DNA of 64,000 nucleotides from Hygrophila difformis (GCA_030278955.1 JAOANR010000001.1:38017708-38081707), one strand, 5' to 3'; shown: positions 34,132-45,435, counted from the stretch's first letter. Program-made: numbers and translations. The notes: a model not told the origin generated them from the sequence alone.

Positions 34132-34146
34132 AATAGCACATAGTAC

Positions 34147-35144
34147 GAACGAGTTCAATCGAGAATGGGGATACAAATAAAAGATACAAAATAGTATCGA
34201 AGCCCAAGGGTGGAGAATTTTTACCACACGATTCCGGTTTCTGTGCTTTGTGCTCTATGCTCTAGTGAAATAAAATGGCAAGAAGAAAAAGGTGTGGCCC
34301 CGTGTGGGGCGCAGTGAAGAGGCTGGGCTCAATTTCAGACGAAGCCTGTGGAAGGTTTCGATTTCAGCGGCGGTGGTGGAGAGCTCACGCAAGGCAGCAC
34401 CCGTGGCAGCATCAGCTTTGGAGAATTGGATTTGGGTGGAGGGATGGAAATTTCAAATTTTCAATTATGAATGCTGAATGGGAGGTAAAAACTGGGTTTT
34501 TGAAATAGGTGGAGAAAAAATACTTACAGTTGATAAGTCGTTCGTTCATAAGCTATTTTATATATATAGATGGATTATTATGCCTCAAATCTATCATTAG
34601 AAATGAAATAATGGTTCTCAACGAAACCTATTTAAAAATGAAATCCGACTTTTAATGGGTTTGATATGGGGTGACACGTTTTTGGGACTATAAATAGTGG
34701 AAGAAACCATTCTCTTGAAACGCCATGGAGTAGTGATACATTTCGTGGGCTGAGGATTGAAGTTAGTTATGTGCCATGAATATGGCCAAACACAGGATCC
34801 ATACCATTGCTATAGGGTAGGTGCCATATGTTTTCCGAACGGTATCCATTTGAGGGTGTTTTGTGAGATACTTCTTAGCTTGTAGAATGTTCGAGTATAT
34901 TTTGACCTTGGCGTTATGTATGGAGGAAATAGTTTTCCAGATATTGCATTGAAAATGGATACAACTTCGGTCCTTTATACTAGAAGATATAACAATGACT
35001 CTTGACCACTCAATTCAACATACGAAATTGGAACAATAATTATTATCCTATTCACCAACCCCTTCAATATTTTGACAAACTACTCCAATTACAAGATTAT
35101 CATTTACAAGGGCACATCAATCCTCAAAAAGATGCACGTTAAGG
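34147..35144. other. Intergenic DNA
   Basis: No confident gene. A 77-codon plus frame at 34275-34508 (MARRKRCGPVWGAVKRLG) has no recognised homology. GGGACTATAAATAGTGG at 34683 is a possible TATA context with no gene visible after it. Confidence 0.35.
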
Positions 35145-35338
35145 CTGCTAAGCAGAGCCGTCTTTCGGCATGAGCGAATGGAGCCCTCGCACAGGGCCCC
35201 CATTTTTTAGGGGCCCCTTTTAAGTTTATTTATTTATTTTTTTTCGCTTGACTATTTATTTATTTATTTTGTTTTTGTTTTTGTTTTTTTCTTAAAAAAA
35301 ATTTACAAGTTTTTTAATTGTTTTTTCAATATTTCATA

Positions 35339-35595
35339 CTCCTTCCCTATTCAAATAATCTTAACATGACTTACCGAAAAAATAATCTCAACATGTAAAG
35401 TCAAAAAAAATAATCTTAACATTGGGTAGTGGCACGTGATTTATAATTTATGAGTGGTGGAGATTAAAGGAGATGAGAGAGAAAGAGATGAAAAAAGTAG
35501 TGTGAATGGAAAAAAACTATCATAAAAGAAAATGTTAACATTAGTTCAAAACATGCCAAAAAAGAGGTGTTAAAATTTTTTGAATACGGATGGAG
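35339..35595. mobile_element. Stowaway MITE inside the hAT element
   Basis: The ends CTCCTTCCCTATTCAAA and TTTGAATACGGATGGAG are inverted with TA on both sides. It is 257 bases. Confidence 0.75.
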
Positions 35596-35665
35596 TATTT
35601 TTTATTGAATGTTATGCAACTTACATTGATTTTTTTTTTAGTGACACAACTTAAATAGATTATTT

Positions 35666-36698
35666 GGAAAAAAGGCCAAATATATCCTTTTTGTTTTAAA
35701 AAAAGCCAAATCTATCATTTTTTATTTTATTACCGAATTTATCCTCTACATATGCTAATTATATCCGAAAATATCCTAAATTCACTAATCGTGGAATGGG
35801 TGCTGATGTGGCAATAAATTAACTTAAACCCTACATGCTGGATGAGATTTGAAGTGTCTCTCAATTAGGGTTGGGAAAAATACCGAGTATACCGCATACC
35901 GCACATACCGTATCGAAAAAAGAAATATCAAAATTTTCGGTATACCGTAATTTTCGGTACGGTATCATACCGAAAAAAAATTCTCCGTACCGTATACCTT
36001 ACCGAACTTTACGGTATGAAAAATTTCATACCGTTGCCGTACCGAACATTTCGGTATACCGATCTTCGGTATACCGAAAGTTTCGGTATGAAATATTTCC
36101 ATACCGACATTCCGGTAAGTTCGATATATACCGCTATACCGAACATTCAGTACATACCGACATACCGTATCGCGGTATACCGAACATTCACTACATACCG
36201 ACATACCGGTATTGCGGTATATACCGGCATACCGAACTTTCGCTATATACCAACATACCGATATTACGATATATAACGGTATCACAGTATATACCGAAAC
36301 CGTGGTATATACCAAAGTTCGGTCGGTAGCGATATACCGCGGTATCAAAAAATTTATACCGTTACCGTACCGAAATCTTACGGTACGGTATGATACCATA
36401 CCGAAAATTACGGTATACCGAAAAGTTTGATATTTTCGGTACTTTTTCGATAGTGTATGTGCGGTATGCGGTATATTCGGTATTTTTCCCCAGCCCTAAT
36501 TGAGACATACTTCAAATTCGATCTAGCGTGTATGGTTTAAGTTAATTTATTGCCACGTCAGCAGGCATTCCACGATTAGTGAATTTAGGATATTTCCGGA
36601 TATAATTAGCATATGTAGAGGATAAATTCGGTAATAAAATAGAAAAAGGATATATTTGGCTTTTTTTAAACAAAAATGATATATTTGGCCTTTTTTCC
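35666..36698. mobile_element. MULE-type foldback MITE
   Basis: Arms of about 250 bases start GGAAAAAAGGCCAAATATAT and end in the complement, GGCCTTTTTTCC. The flanks repeat TAGATTATTT (35656-35665 and 36699-36708), the 9-10 bp size of Mutator-like elements. The 0.5 kb core is a TACCG-rich array. No coding sequence. Confidence 0.75.
35880..36485. repeat. TACCG/CGGTA degenerate array
   Basis: Dozens of ATACCG, CATACCGA and CGGTATACCG units lie with no strict period. Many are self-complementary (CGGTATACCG). It forms the loop region of the foldback element. Confidence 0.85.
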
Positions 36699-36805
36699 TA
36701 GATTATTTATACATGTCTTATTTCATTTGTCAATATTATTATTAATATTAGTAGTATTTTAGTATCTTTATCATCAATTTATTATTTTGATTTTCAAAAT
36801 TTATA

Positions 36806-37065
36806 CTTCCTCCGTCTCATTATTTTTGTTACATTGGCTTTCGACACGCATGCCGAGATACATTTTCAACGGTTAATAACTTAAATTGTGTACAACGAAA
36901 AATTATAAAAAGTTGATTGTCTAAAACTACAAGATTAGACGAATCTAACAAGATCTCACTTGACTATGTTTTTTCTTACATAGCTATATTAAAAATTAAA
37001 ATTAAAGTTAAACAGTGAATAGTGCAAAAAAACCATCTGTAACAAAAATATTGAGACGGAGGAAG
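36806..37065. mobile_element. Stowaway MITE inside the hAT element
   Basis: The ends CTTCCTCCGTCTCA and TGAGACGGAGGAAG are exact inverses, flanked by TA (36804-36805 and 37066-37067). It is 260 bases and carries AACAAGATCTCACTTGACTA in the middle. Confidence 0.8.
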
Positions 37066-37694
37066 TATATTTATAATATATGTATTAAATTTTGTTACTA
37101 ATTACTATAGTTTTTTGTCATTATCATTTGACGTTGTGCTTTTCATGTTAATTAATTTTGTTATATAAATTATATTCTTTTGATAAAAATTAGTTTAGTT
37201 TTTAAACTATTTCTTGATAATTCATTTGATCTTCTAGTAAAAAAAAATTAAATAATATGCTTTTTGACAAAATTTCATATTTATTTTTATATAGTTTTAT
37301 ACAATAAGATATTATTAAAGTAATATAATTTAATTTATTTTATAGGGGCCCTTTCCTTTATTTTCACTCGGGGCCTCTAAAATGTTCGAGACGGCCCTGC
37401 TGCTAAGAGTATATGTCATAGTAACCAAAACAATAAAGTAAATGGGGAAAACAATTTTATTCAAGACGACAAAGCACTACGGAGTCTATGTGCAGTAACA
37501 CTGTAACAGTAACAATAATTATGCATGAAAACATTTGCAGAGGTTTAACAATATCATGTTAATTGGGATCTTTAATTGTTTCAAAACTTGATTTAACATA
37601 AGGTATGCAATTTAAAATAAACAGTGCTTAATTGCTGATTAAGAAAACCATGAACCTATTGTGCTTTGCACCCTTTACCACAAGCGCTACAAGA

Positions 37695-37915
37695 AAAAAC
37701 CCAATTACCGACCCCAATTACCGACCACCATAGTACGGGTCGGATTTACCAACCCCATTACCGACCCCAAAGTGGGGTCGGTAAAATTTAGCCATTATTG
37801 GGCCCAGGGACATTTGAAAACCAAAACACCGACCATAGTTAATGTGGTCGGCATTACCGACCCCAATTGGGGTCGGTAACAATTACCGACCCCGATTGGG
37901 GTCTGTAGTTTTTTT
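37695..37915. repeat. Subterminal TTACCGACCCC array, left CACTA end
   Basis: Repeated TTACCGACCCCAA and its complement TTGGGGTCGGTAA occur, often in back-to-back pairs. Such subterminal arrays bind CACTA transposase in known systems (TnpA in maize En/Spm). Confidence 0.75.
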
Positions 37916-38647
37916 CAATTTTTTTTTAAATTTTCTCCATTATTTTATTATTTAGTTTATATTTTTATTAAATATTTATTTGATTATTTATATAATTTAT
38001 TTATTTAGGCCAATTAATTATTATTTATTTTATAATTTAATTATTTAACTATTTATTAATTTAATTATTGAATTAATATTTTATTTAATTAATTTTTTTT
38101 TAATTTTTATTAAAAATAATTTTATGTTATTATTTAAATTTATCTTAATTTTTGAATAATTTTATTATTTTATTTAATTAATTGATTTTAATTTTTTTTG
38201 ATTTAAATAATTTTATTTTATATTTATTTAATTAATAAAATCTTTATTATTTAATTAATTTAATTGTAGTTTATATTTTATATTTCTATTCAATTAACTA
38301 AAAAAAAATTAATTTAACAACCGAAATTTGCGATCGAACATATTGGGTCGCTATTACCGACCGAAATAGCGACCGAATTATTCATATTGATTATTGAATT
38401 TTATATTCCATATGTTATTTTTTAATTTTTAATTATGGAATTTAATATTTTTTATAAATTTTTTCATTCAATTAATATTTAATCATATTGATTTCTATTT
38501 TCTTAAATTTAATTAGTGATTTAATTAATTTTACCCATTTAGTTAATGAATTATTCTACAATTTATTTAATTAATATCAATTTTTATACTATTTTTTTAA
38601 GTTATTAATTACATATTTATATATATAAAAATATTATATATATTTAA

Positions 38648-38766
38648 GAGATAAATAATTTTTTAGGCCATCAATAGGCACGAAATTCATTTTTGGGCCA
38701 TCAGAGATTGGATTACGAATTTGGGCCAACACAGGGATTTCGGGCTGAATATCTAGCCAAATTGAC
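38648..38766 (+). repeat. Left TIR of the MULE
   Basis: It begins GAGATAAATAATTTTTTAGG and ends GCCAAATTGAC. In MuDR, TIRs bind the transposase and hold the promoters of the two genes; here the left TIR lies 243 bases before the transposase start codon. Confidence 0.92.
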
Positions 38767-39009
38767 GATTTAAGAGGAAGTGCGGGCCGCGTGCATAGCA
38801 CGCGCACGATTTTACTTCAAATGGCATGGGATTGTGAAAACGTGTTATGTAAAACACGTTTAGGTTGAACAACCCAAATAAACCGGAGAAGGAAACCGGC
38901 TCCCACGAAACCCATTTCCCAAAATCAAACTTCATTTCTCCCTCAACCTCACGAACACTCAATCCGGCAAAATCGAACGCACAAAATCCGACAGCCATAG
39001 CGCACGATA

Positions 39010-42000
39010 ATGGGAATCCGCAGGGAGGACCGGAAGAAGGGTTGGCCGCCACCACCGTACTGTAAGTCTATTTTCTCCTCCCATTTTTTGGTATAGCTCG
39101 ATTAGGGTTACAGATGTTTTTGGATGTTTTGAAAATGCGAACTTTTGGGCACTCTGAAATTTATGCGAATTAGGGGATTTGAATCTTATTAGTTTAAGGA
39201 ATTAGGTTTAAAGAATATTTTGGGTCTTTCAAGTTATGTTTGTTCGATGGGGACTGGAGTTTGTGTTTTTTTGTTGATTTTGGTAGGGGAGGTGGTCCCA
39301 ACTAGGTTTATCCAAGTGGTCGACCATCACAACTTGCCATTTTATTTTCAAGATATGTCCCCTTCTTGCCGGATTTTTTAATGTATTTGGGTCGGTAGTG
39401 GTCCCTATAGTGCATGGCTAATGTTTCAGTCCAGCCTTAAGTGCACATATTTGAGTTCCTTTCTATGTTATGGCTGAATGATTTCTTAGCTTGGTTTTTG
39501 TGATTCATGCAGATAGGGGTTGCACGTCCATAACTCTAGTGGTGCATTGGGGTGGTGAGTGCATAGAAGACCGTACGACATATTACAAAGGAGGGGAGGA
39601 AGTGATATTTGATTATGTGAACACAGAGACGTTGGATTATTGGGCACTTTCCCATATGCTGGCGGATGTATTAGAACCTGAAATCAAAGTGAAGTATTTT
39701 TTTATGCTTGATAACACATTCAAAGAGGTTGAGAGTGAAGAACAGTTGAAAGAGGTGGCGGCTAACTACATAAAGTCAAGGATTTTGCACCTGTATGTTG
39801 TTGAGTGTGTTAGTGATTGTGAGTCTGAGAGTGGTAGTGATTCAGAGAGTGGTAGTGACAGTCAGAGCATTAGTGAGGGGGCTGGTGGGGGTGGCATTAT
39901 TGAAGATTGTGTTGGTTTGGAGGCGCTTGATGGTGATGGGGCTGTTTTGGAGGGTGATGGGGCTGGTTTGGAGGGTGATGGGGAGGGTGATGGGGCTAAT
40001 TTGGAGGGTGATGGGGCTGATTTGGAGACGGGTTTAGATGGTGATGGGGCTGGTTTGGAAGGTGAAGGGGAGGGTGATGGGGCTGGTTTGGAAGCTGGTT
40101 TAGAGGATGAGGGGGCTGGTATGGAGGGTGATGAGACAGATGAAGAGGATGATGAAGAGGAACCTGAATGGCTGAAGGCTGCTGTTGATGATTTCTTCAT
40201 TGAAAGTGACTATGGTGAGGACGGCGACGAAGCTGAAGACCAAAATGAAGGAAACAATGGTGATGGAATTAATGAGGAACAAGGGCAAGAATCTGTACAT
40301 GTCAGAAACATGGCAGATTTAAGTGAAGGAGATGACTCAGACAATGATTTGGTCACAGCGGGACCCGATTTCAGTGAGCTAGTGGTGTCGGATGGTGATG
40401 ATGAAGGTAATACAGCACCTGTTTTTAATCCATCCGAGATCTACAATCCTGAGATATGTTTAGAGATGGTGTTTGCTACTCGGGATGAATTCAAAAAGGC
40501 CGTGAGTTCACTTGCTGTCAAAGAAAAGAGGAAGATAAAGTTTACAAGAACAACTCCGTCTCGGGTATATGCTAAGTGCATGGCTAAGGGTTGTGAGTGG
40601 AAGATATATGCTCATAATGTGAGGGGGGAGTCTACACTACAAGTGACCAGGTTTGATCACAAGCATACTTGCAAAGAGACACATGATGTGCCAGCAATCA
40701 CCAGTCGTTGGTTGAGTGAGAAGTACCTGAACAAGTTCATATCCGACCCAAAAAGATCTGCTGAAGGTTTCAGGATGGATGTGATTGATGAGCTCAAGGT
40801 TAATGTGACAAAGCATCAAGTGAGGACCGCAAAGAAGAGAGCCCTGCAAGTTCTAAATGGATCATCCGAATATCAGTTTTCTAGACTATGGGACTATGCC
40901 GAAGAATTGAGACAGAGAAATCCGGGTAGTACTGTGGTACTTGGCACGAAAAATGAGGATGGGGAAACAAGATTCGACAGATTCTATGTGTGTTTTGATG
41001 CTGTGAAGAAGGGCTGGAGACTCGGTTGCAGGCCATTAATTGGTGTTGATGGCTGTCATCTAAGTGGTCCACACAAGGGAGTTCTATTGACTGCTGTAAG
41101 TGTTGATCCCAACAATAATCTATACCCGATTGCTTATGCAATTATTCCCATTGAAAACAAAGATAATTGGCTGTGGTTCTTGTCGGTGTTGAAGACGGAT
41201 TTGAATCTTGCAAATGTGCAATATTTGACATTCATAAGCGACAGACAAAAAGGCTTGATACCTGCAATGCAAGAATTGTTTCCAGGCGTGGACCACAGAT
41301 TTTGCGTTCGGCACATGCACAATAATTTTGTGAAGGCTGGCTTCCGTGGGATTGCTCTCAAAAATATGTTATGGAACTGTGCTAGGGCTGCCACAGTACC
41401 AGAGTTTATGGCGGGTATGAAAAAAATAAGAGAGTACTCGGAAGGAGCGTGGAAATGGTTGAGTGAGAAGCCACCAACCGAATGGAGCAAGTCACATTTT
41501 TCAGAAGGTCCAATGTGTGACATGCTTCTGAATAATTTGTGTGAATCATTCAACTCATGCATCAAGGAAGCTCGATCCAAGACAATCCTCACATCACTTG
41601 AGTGGATCCGGGAGTGGATAATGAAGCGTCATTCTGAAAATCTCGATAGGGCAGCCATAAAATGGAGCAACCTCACAGTTTGTCCCCGGATTTCGAAGAT
41701 ACTTCATAAAAATTCTATGAAGGTAGGGAACTGCATCCCTGTAAAAGCAAGTGAACGACACTATCAAATCCGAATGATGGATGGTAGTGCTCAATACGTA
41801 GTTGATCTCATCATGAGGGATTGTTCTTGTAGACTATGGCAGCTCAATGGTTACCCATGCCTTCATGGGTTGACTGCCATTTACAACCAAGGTGGTGATC
41901 CGGAAGACTACGTTGAGGGCTGTTACAAGGTTGACGCTTACAAAAAAGCATACAAGTATCCCATCATTGGCATGCCTAGTGATTTATTCTGGCAGAAGAC

Positions 42001-43332
42001 AGCGTATATACCACCCGTGCCTCCTAAATATGCTAGAGGTGTAGGAAGACCACGCAAGGCAAGGAAAAAGTCTGATATACTAGAGGGTAAGAAGACTAAC
42101 AGGGCAAGGAGAAGGTACACAAAAGATCCTACGAAGATGACTAGAAGACAGGTGACTCTTCATTGCAGTTACTGTGGGGAGCCCGGTCACTTGATCACTA
42201 CTTGTGACGACTTCTCTGATGAACTTCGTGAAAAACGGAGACAAGCAAAGGTAATAAGTTAACCATTAAAATGTGATACACAATTTGACTGCATAATTTA
42301 ACCTCAATGAACAATAATTTTGTAATAGCCAAGGAACAAGAATGGAGCTGCTGGAACCTCCACTGGAGCTGCTGTAACCTCCACTGGAGCTACTGGAACA
42401 TCTTCAAGTCCTGCTCAACCAAGGACCAATACAGATGAGGTAAACACCAGCTGCCATTGTGCTATTTTAATCTATGAAATTTCCTGTGCTATTGTGTATT
42501 CCTTGTCATTATTAAGTTTTCTAATTTTAGGTGGAAGATGCTATTGAGGATAACACTAACACCAACACTAACACCAACACTCCATCTCAAGGGACATCCA
42601 GTGCCCCAGCAATCCCTTCACTTGTAATGTTGATTAATTACATGTGATGTTTAATTATGTTACTCATTTGGGATACAATAATCACAGATATTTACCATCA
42701 ATCTCCAATAATTTTGCATCAGGCAAGGAAAAATAATGGATCCAAATCTGGAGCTCCTGGAACATCTTCAAGACCTGCTCGAACATCATCAAGAGCTGCT
42801 AAATCAAGGGCCAATAAAACTGTTGTAAGTATTAGGCTGCCATTCTGCAATTGAATTTATAAATTCCTTGTGCTATATGAATTCCTTGTCAATATTAAGT
42901 TTTACTATGATTTTAGATGGAGGATAACACTAACACCAACCTTCCATCTCAAGGGACATCTAGTGCATCAGTTATCCCTTCACTTGTAAGTTTTATTAAC
43001 TTGTGATCACTTGTTCAATGGTTTCATCTTTATTGAAATTCTACTCGGTTTTGCAGCCAACTATTTTGCCACCGACTTCACCGGTTGATGCCCCCCAAGA
43101 TGAAGGAACTCAGGACCCGGTTGTTACACAAGAAAACTACTTGATCCCACAGAGGATGGTTCCTGGACCTTCAATTCATCAGCAGATGCTCGGCTTGGGG
43201 CCTATGGACATTCAAAAACCCCCTCCATATAGGGGTGGAGCATGGAGGGCTCCTCAATTCTCGGTTGGGAACAAGGGACCTCCAATTTCAAACATTGGCG
43301 AGAGCAAGAAAGGTGGGAAGAAGAAGAAGTGA
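39010..43332 (+). CDS. MULE transposase (MuDR type), seven exons
   Basis: Exons 39010-39061, 39513-42250, 42329-42439, 42531-42623, 42723-42824, 42917-42985 and 43057-43332 all have GT-AG borders and join in frame (1146 aa). Exon 1 encodes MGIRREDRKKGWPPPPY, and its GTAAGT donor joins at phase 1 to YRGCTSITLVVHWGGE. If exon 1 is ignored, an open frame runs from 39491 to 42262. Parts in the spliced protein: an acidic Gly-Asp-rich repeat (about 115-260), MuDR DNA-binding domain (about 330-430; CMAKGCEW, DHKHTC), MULE transposase core with D530 (IGVDGCH), D594 (FISDRQKG) and E695 (NLCESFNS), SWIM zinc finger (C788, C790, C800, H802) and CCHC knuckle CSYCGEPGHLITTC (902-915). It would cut and join element ends at the TIRs. 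The C-terminal tail is low-complexity and holds a duplicated exon pair. No stop or frameshift is seen. Confidence 0.9.
39915..40125 (+). repeat. Coding minisatellite in the transposase
   Basis: Copies of a GGTGATGGGGCTGGTTTGGA-like unit encode repeated GDGAGLEG. The period is mostly 24-36 bases, always a multiple of three, so the frame is kept. Confidence 0.8.
42329..43056 (+). repeat. Tandem duplication of an exon pair
   Basis: Exons 3-4 with introns (from 42329) and exons 5-6 with introns (from 42723) are paralogous. Both first exons begin with ..RxxNG then GAxGTSS; both second exons have EDNTNTN, PSQGTSSA and IPSL. The intron text TTCCTTGTCAxTATTAAGTTTT is shared too, so the genomic block was copied. 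Confidence 0.8.
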
Positions 43333-44019
43333 TGTTACTTGACTGCATATTTAGTTTTAAGCATTACAAACTGGACATGATGTATTTTTGGGGCTGTTAT
43401 ATTGGCTTTGTTGCCTGATTTGTTGCTCTCATTTGGGAACTTTTCATGCCCACATCTCAAGCCATGTTTTGGTATTTTGGAGTGATGGCGCATGTCATTT
43501 GGGAGTGTTGGCCTTAGGACAACCAGTGTGGTTTGTTGCTACTATTTTCATATTGCCATTGTGTATTTTGTTGTTGGAAACAGGATGATGTATCATGGCA
43601 TTTTGCAAGCACGTATAATGAACCCGGTTGTCTTTTTAAAATGTTTGAGTTTCGCTTGAATCATTCCAAATAACACTTCTCATCTTTTAATTTACAAGGA
43701 TACCTATTGCACTAATACCAACAATGGAACAAACCACAAATAGAACAAAAGTAACTAAACATTTCAATTACCATTCAACAGCTAAAGATAAGCCATACAT
43801 CGAGGCCCTACATACTTGATTCTCATCCGAGTCCAGTAGGAACCAAAAAACATACCCCACAATTTTTAATGCACTAGTTGCAAAATGGCATGTTTCCCAT
43901 CTAACAACAGGAGTCCAATTTCAGGCCCTACATACACATTTCCATCGACTCCATCAGGTCATTTCCACAATCATACAAAAGATGTTTTATAAGTTTTGCC
44001 ATACAGAATAAAACATCCA

Positions 44020-44850
44020 CTAATTTAGTTGCTTCAATTTTCTGGGGCAACTTGCACCAACACCAATTCCTGACTTCACCATAGCAACCAACACCAAAAC
44101 AAGAATTGCCATCAACACAACCATCTTCATGTTATCCTTCTTCAGCTTCTTCAATTCCTTGTCAAGATCATCATTCACTAACACCAACTTCTTCTGTTTC
44201 TCCAACATGGAAATCTCTTTCTCATCCCATTGTTTCCCCTTTTCCTCCAATGCAGCAGCCTTTGCCTCCAATGCAGCAGCCTTCTCCTCCAATGCATTTA
44301 TTTTCCTTAATAGCCCTGGCATCAATTGTTGCGATCTCCGACACAATTCTTCTTCCGCCCAACACCAATACCTACAGCCGCCACCCTACCTCGCAATTTC
44401 AATATCAATGTGGCTTAACAAAAAATGTATAGCAAACACCATACACGGCAGCTACATTTATAATACTCACATAACAAAAATCACTATAGAATGCATACCC
44501 ACTAACACATTCAACCAAGAAAAATTGCAGAGGATTCGATATTCCAACAACATTTCACCAATTATCTCAAAAAATCCAACAATTTCCGTGACCACAACTA
44601 AAGAACGGCTGTGAACCGTTATACACAAAAGACCCATCCTTCACCACAAATTCAATTACCAACACTTCGCAATTGTATAATGCCGGGGTTAAATGTTGCT
44701 TACCGGCCATTGCTCGCATGAGTAAAACCTCCTCCCACAGTTTGGTGCCTTCCAACTTGTCTGAATCTTCGCTCTGTTTCCGCACTCGCACAGCCTAGCC
44801 GGAATCCCGTAGACAGTACCTCCCGATGAATCTGACGCCGACATTGTCAT
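44020..44850 (-). CDS. GRF zinc-finger, coiled-coil, membrane-segment protein in the MULE
   Basis: Exon 1 is 44850-44704 (49 codons) with donor GTAAGC. Exon 2 is 44385-44020 after acceptor GGTAG. The join is in frame and gives 170 aa. Residues 21-58 form a GRF-type zinc finger: LCECG (C21, C23), SWK, NCGRRFYSC (C45), then GGGCRYWCW. A coiled coil follows (about 76-130: ALEEKAAALEAKAAALEEKG, LEKQKKL, LDKELKKLKKDN), then a hydrophobic segment MVVLMAILVLVLVAMV and a short tail. GRF fingers bind single-stranded nucleic acid in other proteins. Small plant GRF proteins of this layout are known, but their role is not. It lies convergent to the transposase and inside the same TIRs. A nearby alternative acceptor in the 44585-44620 region was considered but keeps the zinc finger incomplete. 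Confidence 0.8.
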
Positions 44851-45100
44851 CCACGTAGCGTTTCTTGTCCAACTGTGAGCACTCGAGGTGTGCGAATGGC
44901 GTAATGGGATTTTAGGGTTCCAGATTTGAGTGTGAGGATGGGGAGTGGAATCGCGAATTTCAGTTCGGGTTGGAGGGTGGGTTATATCCCTAAACTCGTT
45001 TCAAGAAAATCCAAAATAAACCCGGTCTGATGATAAAAAAACCGGCGCGTCACAATTATGCCAGCGTATAAGACACGCGGCCCATGTACACGTTGACTTG

Positions 45101-45219
45101 GTCAATTTGGCTAGATATTCAGCCCGAAATCCCTGTGTTGGCCCAAATTCGTAATCCAATCTCTGATGGCCCAAAAATGAATTTCGTGCCTATTGATGGC
45201 CTAAAAAATTATTTATCTC
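45101..45219 (-). repeat. Right TIR of the MULE
   Basis: This is the exact inverse of 38648-38766 by direct reading over 119 bases. It lies about 250 bases upstream of the GRF-protein start codon and probably holds its promoter. Confidence 0.92.
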
Positions 45220-45261
45220 TATATTTAATAAATTACATATGATAACATGAAAAGTTCTGTA

Positions 45262-45435
45262 CCCGGATGGCACGCGCGCGGGTGAGGAATGCACCTCACC
45301 CGGGTTCGAATCCTCTCTACAGCATTTGGGGAGGAATTAATATAAATGACACGTAGCGGATTTCCATTGGTGGTGCAAAGGGCTAGCCCAGCTGGTTAGG
45401 GTTGTGGGTTCGAGCTCGCCTGAGGACATTTTATT
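45262..45435 (+). mobile_element. SINE-like, two tRNA-like heads
   Basis: Two box B-like motifs occur, GGGTTCGAATCC near 45302 and GGGTTCGAGCTC near 45405. The second follows the box A-like TAGCCCAGCTGGTTAG. The heads are separated by about 80 bases. No poly-A or target copy was found, so the call is tentative. Confidence 0.4.

Larger units (their letters stand above)
35153..37399. mobile_element. Non-autonomous hAT element carrying three nested insertions
   Basis: The ends CAGAGCCGTCT and AGACGGCCCTG are inverted, and GGGGCCCCTTTTAAG/AGGGGCCCTTTCC lie subterminally. The flanking CTGCTAAG is duplicated at 35145-35152 and 37400-37407, the 8 bp size of hAT transposons. Of 2247 bases only about 0.68 kb is the hAT itself; the rest is two Stowaways and one MULE-type foldback. 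No transposase is present. Confidence 0.85.
38648..45219. mobile_element. Apparently autonomous MULE (Mutator-like), 6.57 kb
   Basis: The element starts and ends with 119 bp inverted repeats (38648-38766 and 45101-45219) that read as identical, and is flanked by the 9 bp duplication TATATTTAA (38639-38647, 45220-45228). It carries a seven-exon transposase gene on the plus strand (39010-43332) and a two-exon GRF-zinc-finger gene on the minus strand (44020-44850). The two are convergent with 688 bases between stops, as mudrA and mudrB are in maize MuDR; the second protein here is of a different family from what I know of MURB. Identical TIRs, perfect target copy and open frames point to recent transposition. 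Confidence 0.92.

Noticed and set aside
35871..36430. Overlapping frames of repeated YRYTE/IPYR peptides
   Set aside because: They are translations of the TACCG array in each phase, not a gene.
39795..40200. Other-frame ORFs over the acidic minisatellite
   Set aside because: Shadows of the transposase repeat on both strands.
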